Assembly: GCA_002366835.1 (NCBI GenBank)
Contig: DFBZ01000028.1
Coordinates: forward strand, 1 to 10,335
DNA: 10,335 bases
From: Gammaproteobacteria bacterium UBA3067
GTDB lineage: Bacteria > Pseudomonadota > Gammaproteobacteria > Pseudomonadales > UBA3067
Direction: 5' to 3'
Shown: positions 1-7,286 of the stretch, piece after piece
Position numbering within the stretch: the first letter of the stretch is position 1
How the letters are laid out: every line of letters begins with the position of its first letter
The notes under the pieces: model-generated
What the model saw: only the letters and a program-made list of their open reading frames with translations
Database searches by the model: none
What the model was told of the DNA's origin: nothing
Made by a program: the position numbers and the translations under genes

Positions 1-17
1 TTCCGAGCCTTCAGAAA

Positions 18-1304
18 TCAGTTTCTTACTCTTGCAGGCGTCCTTTGGAATAATTCTCTAAAAACGGGGAAAATATCTGCGGCACTTACCAGTTGTTGCA
101 TCGCAAACTCTTCCGGGTGGGTGCTTTGTACTTTGGTATATTCATGCCATAAAGCTTGAAGTTGTCGTGGCGTAATTTCCAGGTAAGCGTAATATTGGGA
201 TACAGGGAGAATGTTTTCAGTGAGCATTTTTGAACAAACAGGAGAGTCATCATTCCAATTGTCACCATCGGAGGCTTGCGCGGTATAGATATTCCACTCC
301 TCGGGTGAATATCTTTCTTCAATAATTTCGTTCATTAATTTCAATGCACTGGATACAATGGTGCCCCCAGTTTCTCGTGAATAGAAAAACTCTTCTTCAT
401 CCACCTCTTTTGCAACGGTATGGTGGCGGATAAACACCACGTCAATTTTTTTGTAATTTCTCTTAAGAAACATATAAAGCAAGATGAAAAAACGCTTGGC
501 AATGTCCTTTGTTACTTGGCTCATGGACCCAGACACATCCATAATGCAGAACATAACCGCTTTTGCGACGGGTTGTGGTTGTTTGATTTTAAGGTTATAG
601 CGCAGATCAAAGGTGTCAATATACGGAATGCGTTTTATTTTTTTCTGTAGTTTTTCAATCTCTGATTTTAACTCTTTGATGCGTGTTTGATCCTGGCTGA
701 CGAATTCTTTCGCGAGCACTTCTTCTAGCTCGTTTTCCAGCTGCCGAAGCCTCTTTTTCGACGCCGAACCCAGAGCCATACGTCTGGCTGTTGCGGACCG
801 CATCGACCGGCCAATATTGATTCGGCTTGGCGTGCCCTCACTGATAATGCCACCATGAACTTGTTTGAAAGACTCCACGCCAGCAAGTTGACGTTTAACG
901 AGATTGGGAAGTTCTAAATCGTCAAAAAGAAATTCAAGAAATTCGTCCTGGGTGATCTGGAATACAAAGGCATCTTCGCCTTCGCCGCTATCGCTGGCTT
1001 CCCCTTCGCCGCCGGAGCCATCGCCACCTGATTGACGGGGAATTCTATCGCCTTTTACAAACTCCTTGTTTCCTGGGTGAACAATGGAGCGGCGACCACC
1101 TTGCCCATGATGAATAACAGGTTCAGAGATGTCTTTTTTAGGGATGGATATATTTTCCCCTTTTTCAACATCTGTAATGCTGCGCTGGCTGATGGACTCG
1201 GATACCGCTTTTTTAATATGTTTTTTGTAGCGCTGGAGAAAACGCTGGCGGTTAACGGCACTTTTGTTTTTGCCGTTAACACGCCGATCAACAATATAAG
1301 TCAC
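18..1304 (-). CDS. yeaH: YeaH, DUF444 family VWA-like protein, partner of PrkA kinase
   Basis: The 428-residue protein matches the length and whole layout of E. coli YeaH (about 427). The conserved N-terminus carries IVDRRVNGKNKS and a glycine/acidic linker lies at about residues 91-110. A charged, probably coiled-coil stretch covers about 183-225, followed by a VWA-like domain. The MIDAS-type metal site is visible as DVSGS (256-260), GGT (313-315) and SDGDN (345-349). In the family, YeaH acts with the kinase YeaG/PrkA in adaptation to starvation and stress; its biochemical role is not settled. The start is GTG, chosen because a GGAG ribosome site sits 6 nt upstream and the N-terminus aligns with the family. 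It lies 27 bp after prkA and is very probably co-transcribed with it. In Pseudomonas a SpoVR-family gene (ycgB) follows; the 17 bases beyond the stop are too few to tell. Confidence 0.95.
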   Translation of the reverse strand: MTYIVDRRVNGKNKSAVNRQRFLQRYKKHIKKAVSESISQRSITDVEKGENISIPKKDISEPVIHHGQGGRRSIVHPGNKEFVKGDRIPRQSGGDGSGGEGEASDSGEGEDAFVFQITQDEFLEFLFDDLELPNLVKRQLAGVESFKQVHGGIISEGTPSRINIGRSMRSATARRMALGSASKKRLRQLENELEEVLAKEFVSQDQTRIKELKSEIEKLQKKIKRIPYIDTFDLRYNLKIKQPQPVAKAVMFCIMDVSGSMSQVTKDIAKRFFILLYMFLKRNYKKIDVVFIRHHTVAKEVDEEEFFYSRETGGTIVSSALKLMNEIIEERYSPEEWNIYTAQASDGDNWNDDSPVCSKMLTENILPVSQYYAYLEITPRQLQALWHEYTKVQSTHPEEFAMQQLVSAADIFPVFRELFQRTPARVRN

Positions 1305-1331
1305 AGGCGACTCCTGTTGGTGGTTTAAAGG

Positions 1332-3254
1332 CTACTGCGCTTTACGAACGCGCAAATACCATTCGGCAAGCAAGCGAACTTGCTTGTGGGTATAACCTCT
1401 TTCCACCATGCGAGAAATGAATTCATCGTGCTTGGTTTTGTCTGACTGTGATGCTTTGGAATTAAAAGAAATCACGGGTAAGAGGTCTTCTGTATTGGAA
1501 AACATCTTTTTCTCAATGACTGTGCGTAATTTTTCGTAGCTGAGCCAGGATGGGTTGTTGCCTTCATTGTTCGCGCGCGCTCGTAATACAAAATTTACCA
1601 CTTCATTTCTGAAGTCTTTCGGGTTGCTGATTCCTGCGGGTTTTTCAATTTTCTCCAGTTCGTCGTTGAGTGCTGCGCGATCAAAGCTCTCGCCCGTTTC
1701 CTGGTCGCGGAATTCCTGATCCTGGATCCAGTAATCGGCGTAAACAACGTAACGATCGAAGATGTTTTGTCCATATTCGGAGTAGGACTCCAGGTAGGCG
1801 GTCTGGATTTCTTTTCCAATAAACTCGACGTATTGAGGAGCTAGGTACTCTTTAATGAAGCGTAAATACCGGTCGCGAATTTCTGGCTGGTATTGCTCCT
1901 GCTCAATACGTTGTTCGAGTACATGCATAAGATGAACAGGGTTGGCAGCTATTTCTGCGTGGTCATAGTTGAAGACCTTGGAGAGTATTTTAAAGGCGAA
2001 GCGTGTAGATAAACCATCCATACCTTCATCTACACCAGCAATATCCCTATATTCCTGTAGGGATTTTGCTTTGGGGTCGATATCTTTTAAGGTTTCGCCA
2101 TCATAGATGCGCATTTTGGAGTAAATGCTGGAGTTTTCGGGCTCTTTCAGGCGAGATAGCACAACAAATTGCGCCAACATTTTTAATGTGCCCGGTGCGC
2201 AGTGGGCATTACTCAGTGAGCTGCTATGTAATAATTTATCGTATATTTTGATTTCCTCTGTCACTTTGAGGCAGTAGGGGACTTTCACGATATAGACACG
2301 ATCGATAAATGCTTCGTTATTTTTATTATTACGAAACGTCTGCCATTCAGATTCATTGGAGTGGGCGAGGATGATGCCGGTATAAGGAATCGCAGCCATA
2401 CCTTCTGTGCTGTTGTAGTTGCCTTCCTGGGTTGCCGTTAGAAGCGGGTGAAGCACTTTTATGGGCGCTTTAAACATCTCCACAAATTCCATCAGGCCTT
2501 GGTTGGCGCGGCATAAACCCCCTGAGAAAGAATAGCAATCTGGGTCATCCTGGGAGAAGTCTTCCAGCATGCGAATATCTACTTTACCTACCAGGCTGGA
2601 AATATCCTGGTTATTTTCATCGCCGGGCTCCGTTTTTGAAATCGCTACTTGCTTCAGAATAGAAGGATGTAATTTAACGACTTTGAATTTACTCAGGTCA
2701 CCACCGTATTCCTGAAGGCGTTTTGTTGCCCATGGAGACATAATGGGGCGAACATAACGCTTGGGAATGCCGTATTTCTCTTCCAGTATTTCACCGTCTT
2801 CTGCTGGATCAAAAAGCCCGAAAGGGGATTCGTAAACAGGAGAGCCTTTAATGGCGTAAAACGGGACATTTTGCATTAGCTCTTTGAGTTTCTCGGCTAA
2901 TGATGATTTGCCGCCACCCACTGGGCCGAGTAGATAAAGAATTTGTTTACTTTCTTCCAGTCCTTGTGCGGCATGTTTAAAGAAAGAGACAATTTGCTCA
3001 ATGCTTTCTTCCATGCCGTAAAATTCAGAAAAAGCCGGATAGCGTTTTATTATCTTGTTTGAGAACAAGCGACTCATTCGAGGGTCTTTTGAGGTATCAA
3101 CAAGCTCTGGCTCGCCGATTGCACTCAATAAACGCTCGGCAGATGTGGCGTAAGTAGAAGGGTCGTTCTTACATAGATCAAGAAATTCTTCGAGGCTGTA
3201 CTCCTCCTCTTTGGATTTATCGAAACGCTCTTGAAATTGCTCGAATATACTCAT
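1332..3254 (-). CDS. prkA: PrkA/YeaG serine protein kinase (AAA+ N-terminal domain)
   Basis: The 640-residue protein is close to E. coli YeaG (about 644). The PrkA AAA+ domain occupies roughly the first 380 residues, with a Walker A loop GPVGGGKSS at 110-118. The C-terminal part is the kinase-like domain of the family. PrkA proteins are cytoplasmic serine/threonine kinases linked to nitrogen starvation, stationary phase and stress in enterobacteria and to sporulation in Bacillus. The ATG start has a GAGG ribosome site 7 nt upstream (3262-3265), and the N-terminus MSIFEQFQERF is typical of the family. It is the first gene of a prkA-yeaH operon. The 462 bp upstream are AT-rich, contain a strong palindrome and no gene, and so are expected to hold its promoter. 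No key motif is missing. Confidence 0.96.
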   Translation of the reverse strand: MSIFEQFQERFDKSKEEEYSLEEFLDLCKNDPSTYATSAERLLSAIGEPELVDTSKDPRMSRLFSNKIIKRYPAFSEFYGMEESIEQIVSFFKHAAQGLEESKQILYLLGPVGGGKSSLAEKLKELMQNVPFYAIKGSPVYESPFGLFDPAEDGEILEEKYGIPKRYVRPIMSPWATKRLQEYGGDLSKFKVVKLHPSILKQVAISKTEPGDENNQDISSLVGKVDIRMLEDFSQDDPDCYSFSGGLCRANQGLMEFVEMFKAPIKVLHPLLTATQEGNYNSTEGMAAIPYTGIILAHSNESEWQTFRNNKNNEAFIDRVYIVKVPYCLKVTEEIKIYDKLLHSSSLSNAHCAPGTLKMLAQFVVLSRLKEPENSSIYSKMRIYDGETLKDIDPKAKSLQEYRDIAGVDEGMDGLSTRFAFKILSKVFNYDHAEIAANPVHLMHVLEQRIEQEQYQPEIRDRYLRFIKEYLAPQYVEFIGKEIQTAYLESYSEYGQNIFDRYVVYADYWIQDQEFRDQETGESFDRAALNDELEKIEKPAGISNPKDFRNEVVNFVLRARANNEGNNPSWLSYEKLRTVIEKKMFSNTEDLLPVISFNSKASQSDKTKHDEFISRMVERGYTHKQVRLLAEWYLRVRKAQ

Positions 3255-3716
3255 GATATAGCCTCATCGAATGTATGTAATTAAATGCGCTGTTTCTTTA
3301 TTAATTAGTAATGCAATTTATTAGCCAAAGCTGCGAATCATTATTTTATGATTTATTTTTGAGCCGACATTTATACTTTAAATTATATGCTTGCAAGTGT
3401 CGGCACAAATAATTTGTGCCTGAATTACGCAAATAACTTAAAACAAACACTTGTTTGAATGCTTAGATTATTGGCGCTTTTATCTATAAAAATAGCAATG
3501 CTCTTAAAACATTTGACAGCATTGACATTTAAAAGTTTGAAGTAATTCTTATTTATTAAGTTAGGAAACATTTCAGGAAATAGCAAAGATTTTGTTTTGT
3601 TTGCTTTTTTTGTGACCAATAATAAAAGTCTTTAATGGGAAGTGGAGGGTTTTATCAGGGTGTTTGACTTGTTTGAATAGCACGGCACTTTTTGTTTTTG
3701 ATGTTACAACGCGGCG
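3255..3716. other. AT-rich intergenic region between apaH and prkA, no gene
   Basis: This 462-bp stretch is distinctly AT-rich and holds no convincing gene. Open frames here are short and rich in K, N, F and I without family motifs. In Pseudomonas glpE (thiosulfate sulfurtransferase) sits between apaH and prkA; I see no rhodanese-like remnant here. The region must contain the 3' end of the apaH transcript and the promoter of prkA-yeaH. I see no canonical hairpin-plus-T-run terminator. The clearest structure is the palindrome at 3402-3420. Confidence 0.7.
3402..3420. promoter_or_regulatory. 19-bp perfect palindrome upstream of prkA (candidate operator)
   Basis: GGCACAAAT, one central base, then ATTTGTGCC form a perfect inverted repeat. 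Its 3402-3404 edge also belongs to a second inverted repeat, GCCGACA (3363-3369) with TGTCGGC (3398-3404). On the minus strand a TATAAT-like box lies just downstream (within TTGCAAGCATATAATTTAAA, about 3381-3396), so the palindrome could overlap a -35 region for prkA. No T-run follows, so a terminator is less likely. The operator role and the promoter are inference. Confidence 0.4.
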
Positions 3717-4520
3717 TTATGACACAGAGTACCTTTGTTTCGTTTCAAGGTTCATGGCTGTGAGCGACCCGCCCCAGACGCAACCGGTATCCAGGGCATG
3801 TATATGTTTCACTGGGCAAGCTCCTTCCAGGGCGGCCCAGTGCCCGAATACGATGGATAGACCATCATGCTTTGCCTGTCGGTAGGAGTACCAGGCTTGG
3901 TAGCCTAAGGGTGCGTCCTCGGGGCTGCCTTTGGAGTCTAGTTCCATGCAGCCCCTTGGGTCGCAGAAGCGTAAGCGGGTGAGATAGTTGGTAATGGTGC
4001 GGAGGCGCTCTTGCCCCTTGAGGGAGGCATCCCAGCAGGTGGGTTCGTTTCCATACATGTGTTTAAAGAACTGTCTGGCCTTAGGGCCTTGTATGGCGAG
4101 CTGTACTTCTTTGGCGTAGCGGACGCAGTCTTTGGGTGTCCACTGCGGGGGGATGCCCGCGTGCACCATCATGTAGCCGAGGCGCTCGTCAGTGTGCACA
4201 AGGGGTTGTTGGATCAACCAGCTCAGTAGTTCTTCTTTGTCTGCTGCTTCGAGAATGGGGTGCAGGGTGTCTTTGCGCCGACAAGTGCTGGTGCCATGAG
4301 CGATAGCAAGGAGGTGCAGGTCGTGGTTACCAAGCACCACCGTGGCGCTGCTGCCCAGTTGTTTGATAAAACGTAATGTTTCAAGGGAGTCGGGGCCACG
4401 GTTAACTAAATCGCCACAAAACCAGAGGGTGTCTTTTTTGGCGTTGAATCTTATTTCTTTAAGCAGCTTTTTCAGCTGCTTCATGCAACCTTGTATATCA
4501 CCAATTGCATAGGTGCTCAT
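3717..4520 (-). CDS. apaH: ApaH, symmetrical diadenosine tetraphosphatase
   Basis: ApaH hydrolyses Ap4A to two ADP and removes Np4-type caps from RNA; it belongs to the PPP metallophosphatase superfamily. The motifs are in order: GDIQGC (7-12), GDLVNRG (36-42), GNHDLHLLA (64-72), the H120 AGIPPQW segment and FGHWAALEG (225-233). Q replaces H in the first motif and N replaces D in the second. Similar changes occur in known ApaH proteins of Pseudomonas and E. coli, so they do not suggest loss of activity. The protein has 267 residues and lacks a short C-terminal tail present in E. coli (about 280). The ATG start lies 17 bp after the apaG stop. The ribosome site is weak, which suggests translational coupling to apaG. 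It appears to be the last gene of the surA-pdxA-rsmA-apaG-apaH block. Confidence 0.96.
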   Translation of the reverse strand: MSTYAIGDIQGCMKQLKKLLKEIRFNAKKDTLWFCGDLVNRGPDSLETLRFIKQLGSSATVVLGNHDLHLLAIAHGTSTCRRKDTLHPILEAADKEELLSWLIQQPLVHTDERLGYMMVHAGIPPQWTPKDCVRYAKEVQLAIQGPKARQFFKHMYGNEPTCWDASLKGQERLRTITNYLTRLRFCDPRGCMELDSKGSPEDAPLGYQAWYSYRQAKHDGLSIVFGHWAALEGACPVKHIHALDTGCVWGGSLTAMNLETKQRYSVS

Positions 4521-4537
4521 AGTCGTTTTGCTGCTGC

Positions 4538-4927
4538 TTAGTGGAGTGAATTGGGTTTGGCCAGGGTGATGGCGGGAATGGAGACGTCAAATCGATCTTC
4601 TGTGGCAGTTTGAAATGTATAGGCGCCTTCCAGGGTGCCAAAAGGAGTTTCAAGCATAACGGCGCTGTCGTAAGTGAAGGTTTCTCCTGGGGCGAGTTGA
4701 GGCTGTTGACCAACAACCCCTTTACCCTGAACCCTTTGTATTTGTTGTTCCGCATCGGTGACGATCCAGCTGCGTTCCATAAGTTGTACAGTTTCTTCTG
4801 AGTGGTTGGTAATTTTTATGAAATAGGCAAAAACAAAACGCTTGTTCTCGGGCTTGGAGTCATCCTTTTGGAATTCTGGCGTTACTACAACTTTAATCTG
4901 ATTTTCGAGCGAGGCATCCGCAGCCAT
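4538..4927 (-). CDS. apaG: ApaG (CorD) family protein
   Basis: The 129-residue protein matches the ApaG family (E. coli about 125), a small fibronectin type III-like beta-sandwich. The family signature is visible: strands FVFAYFIKITNHS (31-43) and RSWIVTD (52-58), then the glycine-rich stretch VQGKGVVGQQP (66-76) with LAPGETFTYDSA (78-89), and GTLEGAYTF near the C-terminus. Its function is poorly defined; it is linked to Mg2+/Co2+ phenotypes, and the fold is also found in eukaryotic F-box proteins. The ATG start has GGATAG a few nt upstream. It sits between rsmA (30 bp upstream) and apaH (17 bp downstream), the usual order, so it is almost certainly co-transcribed with them. Confidence 0.95.
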   Translation of the reverse strand: MAADASLENQIKVVVTPEFQKDDSKPENKRFVFAYFIKITNHSEETVQLMERSWIVTDAEQQIQRVQGKGVVGQQPQLAPGETFTYDSAVMLETPFGTLEGAYTFQTATEDRFDVSIPAITLAKPNSLH

Positions 4928-4957
4928 TTTCTATCCTTTAAAACACGCTACCAAGGC

Positions 4958-5752
4958 TTAATCCCCGGTAAGAAGGTTGGCAAGTGTCACATATTGATCT
5001 GTGCTCAGCGTTTCGGGGCGCGCACTAGGATCAATATTTAATGATTCGATTTGTTCAGAGCTTAGCAGAGTTTTGAGGTTATTACGTAATGTTTTACGTC
5101 TTTGAGTAAAGGCTTTTTTAACCAGCATTTCGAGCTTTTTAATATCTTTCGCCACAATGCGTTTAGTTTTTCGAGGCTGTAGACGTACGATGGCTGAATC
5201 GACTTTAGGGGCGGGATTAAAAGCGCCTGGCCCAACGGTAAAAAGATTTTCCACTTCGCAAAAATATTGCACCATTACACTGAGGCGACCAAAGTTTTTA
5301 TTGCCGGGTTTGGCTGCCAGGCGTTCTACCACCTCTTTTTGCAGCATAAAATGCATATCTTGAATAATATCTACGTGATCAATCAGGTGGAAAATAAGCG
5401 GCGTGGATATATTGTAGGGCAGGTTGCCCACTAAACGTAAGCTATGAGGGGCGCGGCTTAAGCTGAAAAAATCAAACTTAAGGGCGTCTCCTGGGTGAAT
5501 CTCTACATTACTTGCACTCGCGTAATGCGTTTCGAGTTTGGCGATAAGGTCCCTGTCTAATTCAATTAACTTGAGCTGGCAACCGGAGCTGGCAAGACTT
5601 TCCGTTAGTGCGCCCAAGCCAGGGCCAATTTCTGCGATCAGTTGGTCTTGCTCTGGCGCGATGGACTGAATAATGTTTTGTATGACTTGCGGGTCGTGAA
5701 GAAAGTTCTGGCCGAAGCGTTTCCGCGCCTTATGATTTAATGAGTTGCTCAT
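4958..5752 (-). CDS. rsmA: RsmA/KsgA, 16S rRNA adenine dimethyltransferase
   Basis: RsmA dimethylates two adjacent adenines in the 3'-terminal helix of 16S rRNA (A1518/A1519 in E. coli) using S-adenosylmethionine, late in 30S assembly. The 264-residue protein is complete: ARKRFGQNFLHD (9-20), SAM motif I EIGPGLGALT (41-50), LIELDRD (63-69), the catalytic NLPY (110-113), and FTQRRKTLRNNL (215-226) in the C-terminal domain. The first 8 codons differ from those in the truncated rsmA start left beside pdxA, while a 25-bp stretch within the ARKRFGQN codons is identical, so the gene seems to have a replaced 5' end. Its ATG overlaps the TGA of an upstream short frame (ATGA). The ribosome site is modest (AGAG, about 6 nt upstream). 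Instead of following pdxA directly it is separated by 2.5 kb, so it needs a promoter inside the inserted DNA. Confidence 0.96.
   Translation of the reverse strand: MSNSLNHKARKRFGQNFLHDPQVIQNIIQSIAPEQDQLIAEIGPGLGALTESLASSGCQLKLIELDRDLIAKLETHYASASNVEIHPGDALKFDFFSLSRAPHSLRLVGNLPYNISTPLIFHLIDHVDIIQDMHFMLQKEVVERLAAKPGNKNFGRLSVMVQYFCEVENLFTVGPGAFNPAPKVDSAIVRLQPRKTKRIVAKDIKKLEMLVKKAFTQRRKTLRNNLKTLLSSEQIESLNIDPSARPETLSTDQYVTLANLLTGD
5704..5728. repeat. 25-bp perfect direct repeat, copy 1 (inside rsmA 5' end)
   Basis: It begins AGTTCTGGCCGAAG and ends TTTCCGCGC on the plus strand. It is identical, base for base, to 8175-8199, and the sequences diverge immediately on both sides. It encodes most of the conserved ARKRFGQN segment of RsmA. 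It would be the left attachment-site-like end of the inserted segment. Confidence 0.9.
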
Positions 5753-5880
5753 GCAAAACTCTCTATTTTCAAGCGGTTATATAACCCTAAAGCGGTTTGA
5801 TCCGCAGATGCCACCGAGTTAGGTCCTAAGTAGGGTGCGATGATAACTACCATCGATAAGTCCATCGGCGAGTATACCAT
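5749..5880 (-). pseudogene. Short unknown frame ending in ATGA overlap with rsmA start
   Basis: From an ATG at 5880 this frame gives 43 residues and stops with the TGA that overlaps the rsmA ATG. The residues (for example VVIIAPYLGPNSVASADQ, then TALGLYNRLKIES) have a protein-like composition, but I do not recognise the family and they do not match a PdxA C-terminus. An IS30-family end lies only 26 bp upstream, so this may be the surviving C-terminal tail of a gene cut by the insertion. That gene would originally have been coupled to the incoming rsmA start. A chance open frame is possible. Confidence 0.3.
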
Positions 5881-5905
5881 TAAACCCAATGACCATTTTT
5901 TACTT

Positions 5906-5933
5906 GGCGGAATCAAGTCCGAAGCGCATAACA
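5906..5933 (-). repeat. IS30-family element end (transposase 3' side)
   Basis: The 28 bp directly after the transposase stop codon, read on the minus strand as TGTTATGCGCTTCGG then ACTTGATTCCGCC, resemble terminal inverted repeats of IS30-family elements. A near-identical copy (26 of 28) lies at 8051-8078 in the same orientation. The outer edge is near 5906. I cannot see target-site duplications. Confidence 0.6.
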
Positions 5934-5935
5934 AT

Positions 5936-6118
5936 TTAAGCTCTCAAGAGAGCTATGTGTTCAGCCATTAATTTGGCTGGAGTTTCGTAACCAAGTATTT
6001 TTCTCGGCCGGCTATTGAGCTGAGAAATTACAGTTGAAACTTCCTTTTGAGAGATTTTTTTGAAGTTCGAAAGCTTTGGCCAGTATTGCCGCTTAATAAA
6101 ACAAGTTATCTGATATGC
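5936..6118 (-). pseudogene. IS30-family transposase, C-terminal remnant
   Basis: A 60-codon open frame ending at a TAA reads FIKRQYWPK, then KKISQKEVSTVISQLN, SRPRKILGYETPAKLMAE and HIALLRA. This is the classic C-terminus of IS30-family DDE transposases (compare NGLIRQYFPK...NNRPRKRLGYKTP). An in-frame stop lies just upstream of 6118, and the preceding catalytic DDE region, including the expected glutamate before NGL, is absent. Only about one sixth of a usual 320-390-residue transposase remains, so it is non-functional. The last codons contain a 7-bp inverted repeat (AGCTCTC/GAGAGCT, 5939-5954). Its presence shows that a full element once lay here and was partly deleted, possibly together with neighbouring genes. 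Confidence 0.8.
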
Positions 6119-6248
6119 CTATAGGTAATTTAATTCTGCTTGGTTTATTAACAGCCTGTTAAAAACATGGTTGTGTTTAGGTGAGATAGGTCTCGGTGAA
6201 TAGTTGTAAATGAAATGCTTTCATCCCAATGCGGGCGTTTGTTTGAGG

Positions 6249-7136
6249 TCAGTTACTCCATGACTCAGCAATGAAATCAACAAAAGCACGTACCTTAGTA
6301 GAAACGAGTTTACTGTATGGATATACAGCATATAGCCCTGTAGTCATTGGCGTGTATTGGCCTAGGACGGTTTCCAATTGCCCTTTTTTTAAGGCACTGG
6401 CTATCATAAATGTTGGCCCTATGAATATGCCGTGACCATTCTGTGCTGCGTTCATCAGTATGCTCCCCATACCTGAACGAAGGTTGCCATTCACTTTAAT
6501 ACTGATGTCTTTCCCTTGGTCATCTCTAAACAGCCAGGCATCTGGATGAGGCAGCTGTGAATAGATCAGGCAGTTATGTGTTGCGAGTTCATTAGGGTGT
6601 TCGGGCTTACCATACTTTTTCAGGTATTCGGGTGATGCGCAGGCATGTAAGCCACATGGCATAAGCAGTCGCTCGATCAAGCTCGAATCTTCTAGCTTTC
6701 CAACTCTAAGTGCTACATCGATACCTTCTTCAACAAGATTCACCAACCGCCCGGAGACATGTATATCCAGTTCAATCTTTGGAAATTTCTGTTGAAAGCT
6801 TAGTAGTGCCTCAGGAAGTAATGATATCGCAAGGCTCTCGTTGGCCAAAATCCGTAACCGGCCTTGTGGTTCACTTTGTAAGGGTAAGACTGATTGCTCG
6901 GCCTTTCGCACGTCTGACATGATTTGATGCGAATAACTCGCAAATACCTCCCCCGCATGAGTGAGGTGTAGGCGCCGAGTGGTGCGGTGAAGAAGCTGAA
7001 CCCCAAGATGTTGTTCGAGGAGAGAGACTTGCTTACTCACAACCGGCCTGGATATACCCAGAGCTTCGGCTGCGGCAGTAAAACTACCACTCTCAACAAC
7101 AGCAGAAAATGTCTCGATATAAGGAAGAATATTCAT
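6249..7136 (-). CDS. LysR-type transcriptional regulator (CrgA-like subgroup)
   Basis: The 295-residue protein has the full LysR layout. The N-terminal winged helix-turn-helix covers about residues 1-60 (FSAVVESGSFTAAAEALGIS, then RPVVSKQVSLLEQHLG and LLHRTTRRLHLT), followed by a linker helix. A PBP2-type effector-binding domain starts near residue 90 (GRLRILANESLAISLLP, IELDIHVSGRLVNLVEEGID, VALRVGKLEDSSLIER). The pattern resembles the large CrgA/DhmR-like group; the ligand cannot be told. It is divergent from the small exported-protein gene at 7287, with 150 bp between the starts, the usual arrangement for a LysR protein regulating its neighbour and itself. The ATG has no clear ribosome site (upstream TTAACTAAT). 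The gene reads toward rsmA, so read-through could feed rsmA-apaG-apaH. Confidence 0.92.
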   Translation of the reverse strand: MNILPYIETFSAVVESGSFTAAAEALGISRPVVSKQVSLLEQHLGVQLLHRTTRRLHLTHAGEVFASYSHQIMSDVRKAEQSVLPLQSEPQGRLRILANESLAISLLPEALLSFQQKFPKIELDIHVSGRLVNLVEEGIDVALRVGKLEDSSLIERLLMPCGLHACASPEYLKKYGKPEHPNELATHNCLIYSQLPHPDAWLFRDDQGKDISIKVNGNLRSGMGSILMNAAQNGHGIFIGPTFMIASALKKGQLETVLGQYTPMTTGLYAVYPYSKLVSTKVRAFVDFIAESWSN

Positions 7137-7286
7137 ATTAGTTAATATTTAGAAACAATAGGTTTCTTTTTATCATATTTATCGTCAATTCATAAGCGTA
7201 TAAACTTGTTTGTCGCACAATTCGAACCATGAGCTGTACCCAAATTAACGGGTGTAAACAAGCAAATAACTTTTTAGGAGAAAAGC
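7137..7286. promoter_or_regulatory. Divergent LysR/target promoter region
   Basis: The 150 bp between the two divergent starts contain AAACTTGTTT (7202-7211), a 10-bp palindromic site. They also contain two similar direct half-sites, GTATAAAC (7198-7205) and GTGTAAAC (7252-7259). Bases 7158-7263 recur in diverged form at 7925-8030, with a 15-bp identical core, AACCATGAGCTGTAC, at 7225-7239. The ribosome site for the plus-strand gene is AGGAG at 7276-7280. LysR binding here is inferred from context. Confidence 0.5.

Larger units (their letters stand above)
5753..6248. other. Gap between LysR gene and rsmA: IS remnant and rsmA leader
   Basis: Reading leftward from the LysR gene, about 130 bp (6119-6248) show nothing recognisable, not even a clear terminator. 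Then come the IS30 transposase tail (5936-6118), the IS end (5906-5933) and the short unknown frame leading to rsmA. Any promoter now driving rsmA-apaG-apaH, if not read-through from the LysR gene, must lie here. A 12-bp palindrome GGTTATATAACC (5775-5786) stands 22 bp before the rsmA ATG and could be part of such a promoter or an operator. Confidence 0.5.

Noticed and set aside
7..36. Polarity damage or truncation at the yeaH C-terminus
   Set aside because: The protein ends at the family length and the terminal VFRELF motif is present, so the gene is complete.
3390..3408. Possible sigma-54 promoter (TGTGCC-N5-TTGCA on the minus strand) for prkA
   Set aside because: The essential GG of the -24 element is missing (GT instead), so the match is too weak to call, although prkA is known to respond to nitrogen starvation in E. 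coli.
3425..3619. Minus-strand frame of 64 codons upstream of prkA
   Set aside because: Its K/N/F/I-rich composition is that of AT-rich non-coding DNA, with no ribosome site or motif.
4399..4415. ApaH substitutions (GDIQGC, GDLVNRG) as signs of inactivity
   Set aside because: Comparable substitutions occur in active homologues (GDLQGC in Pseudomonas, GDLVARG in E. coli), and the other metal motifs are intact.
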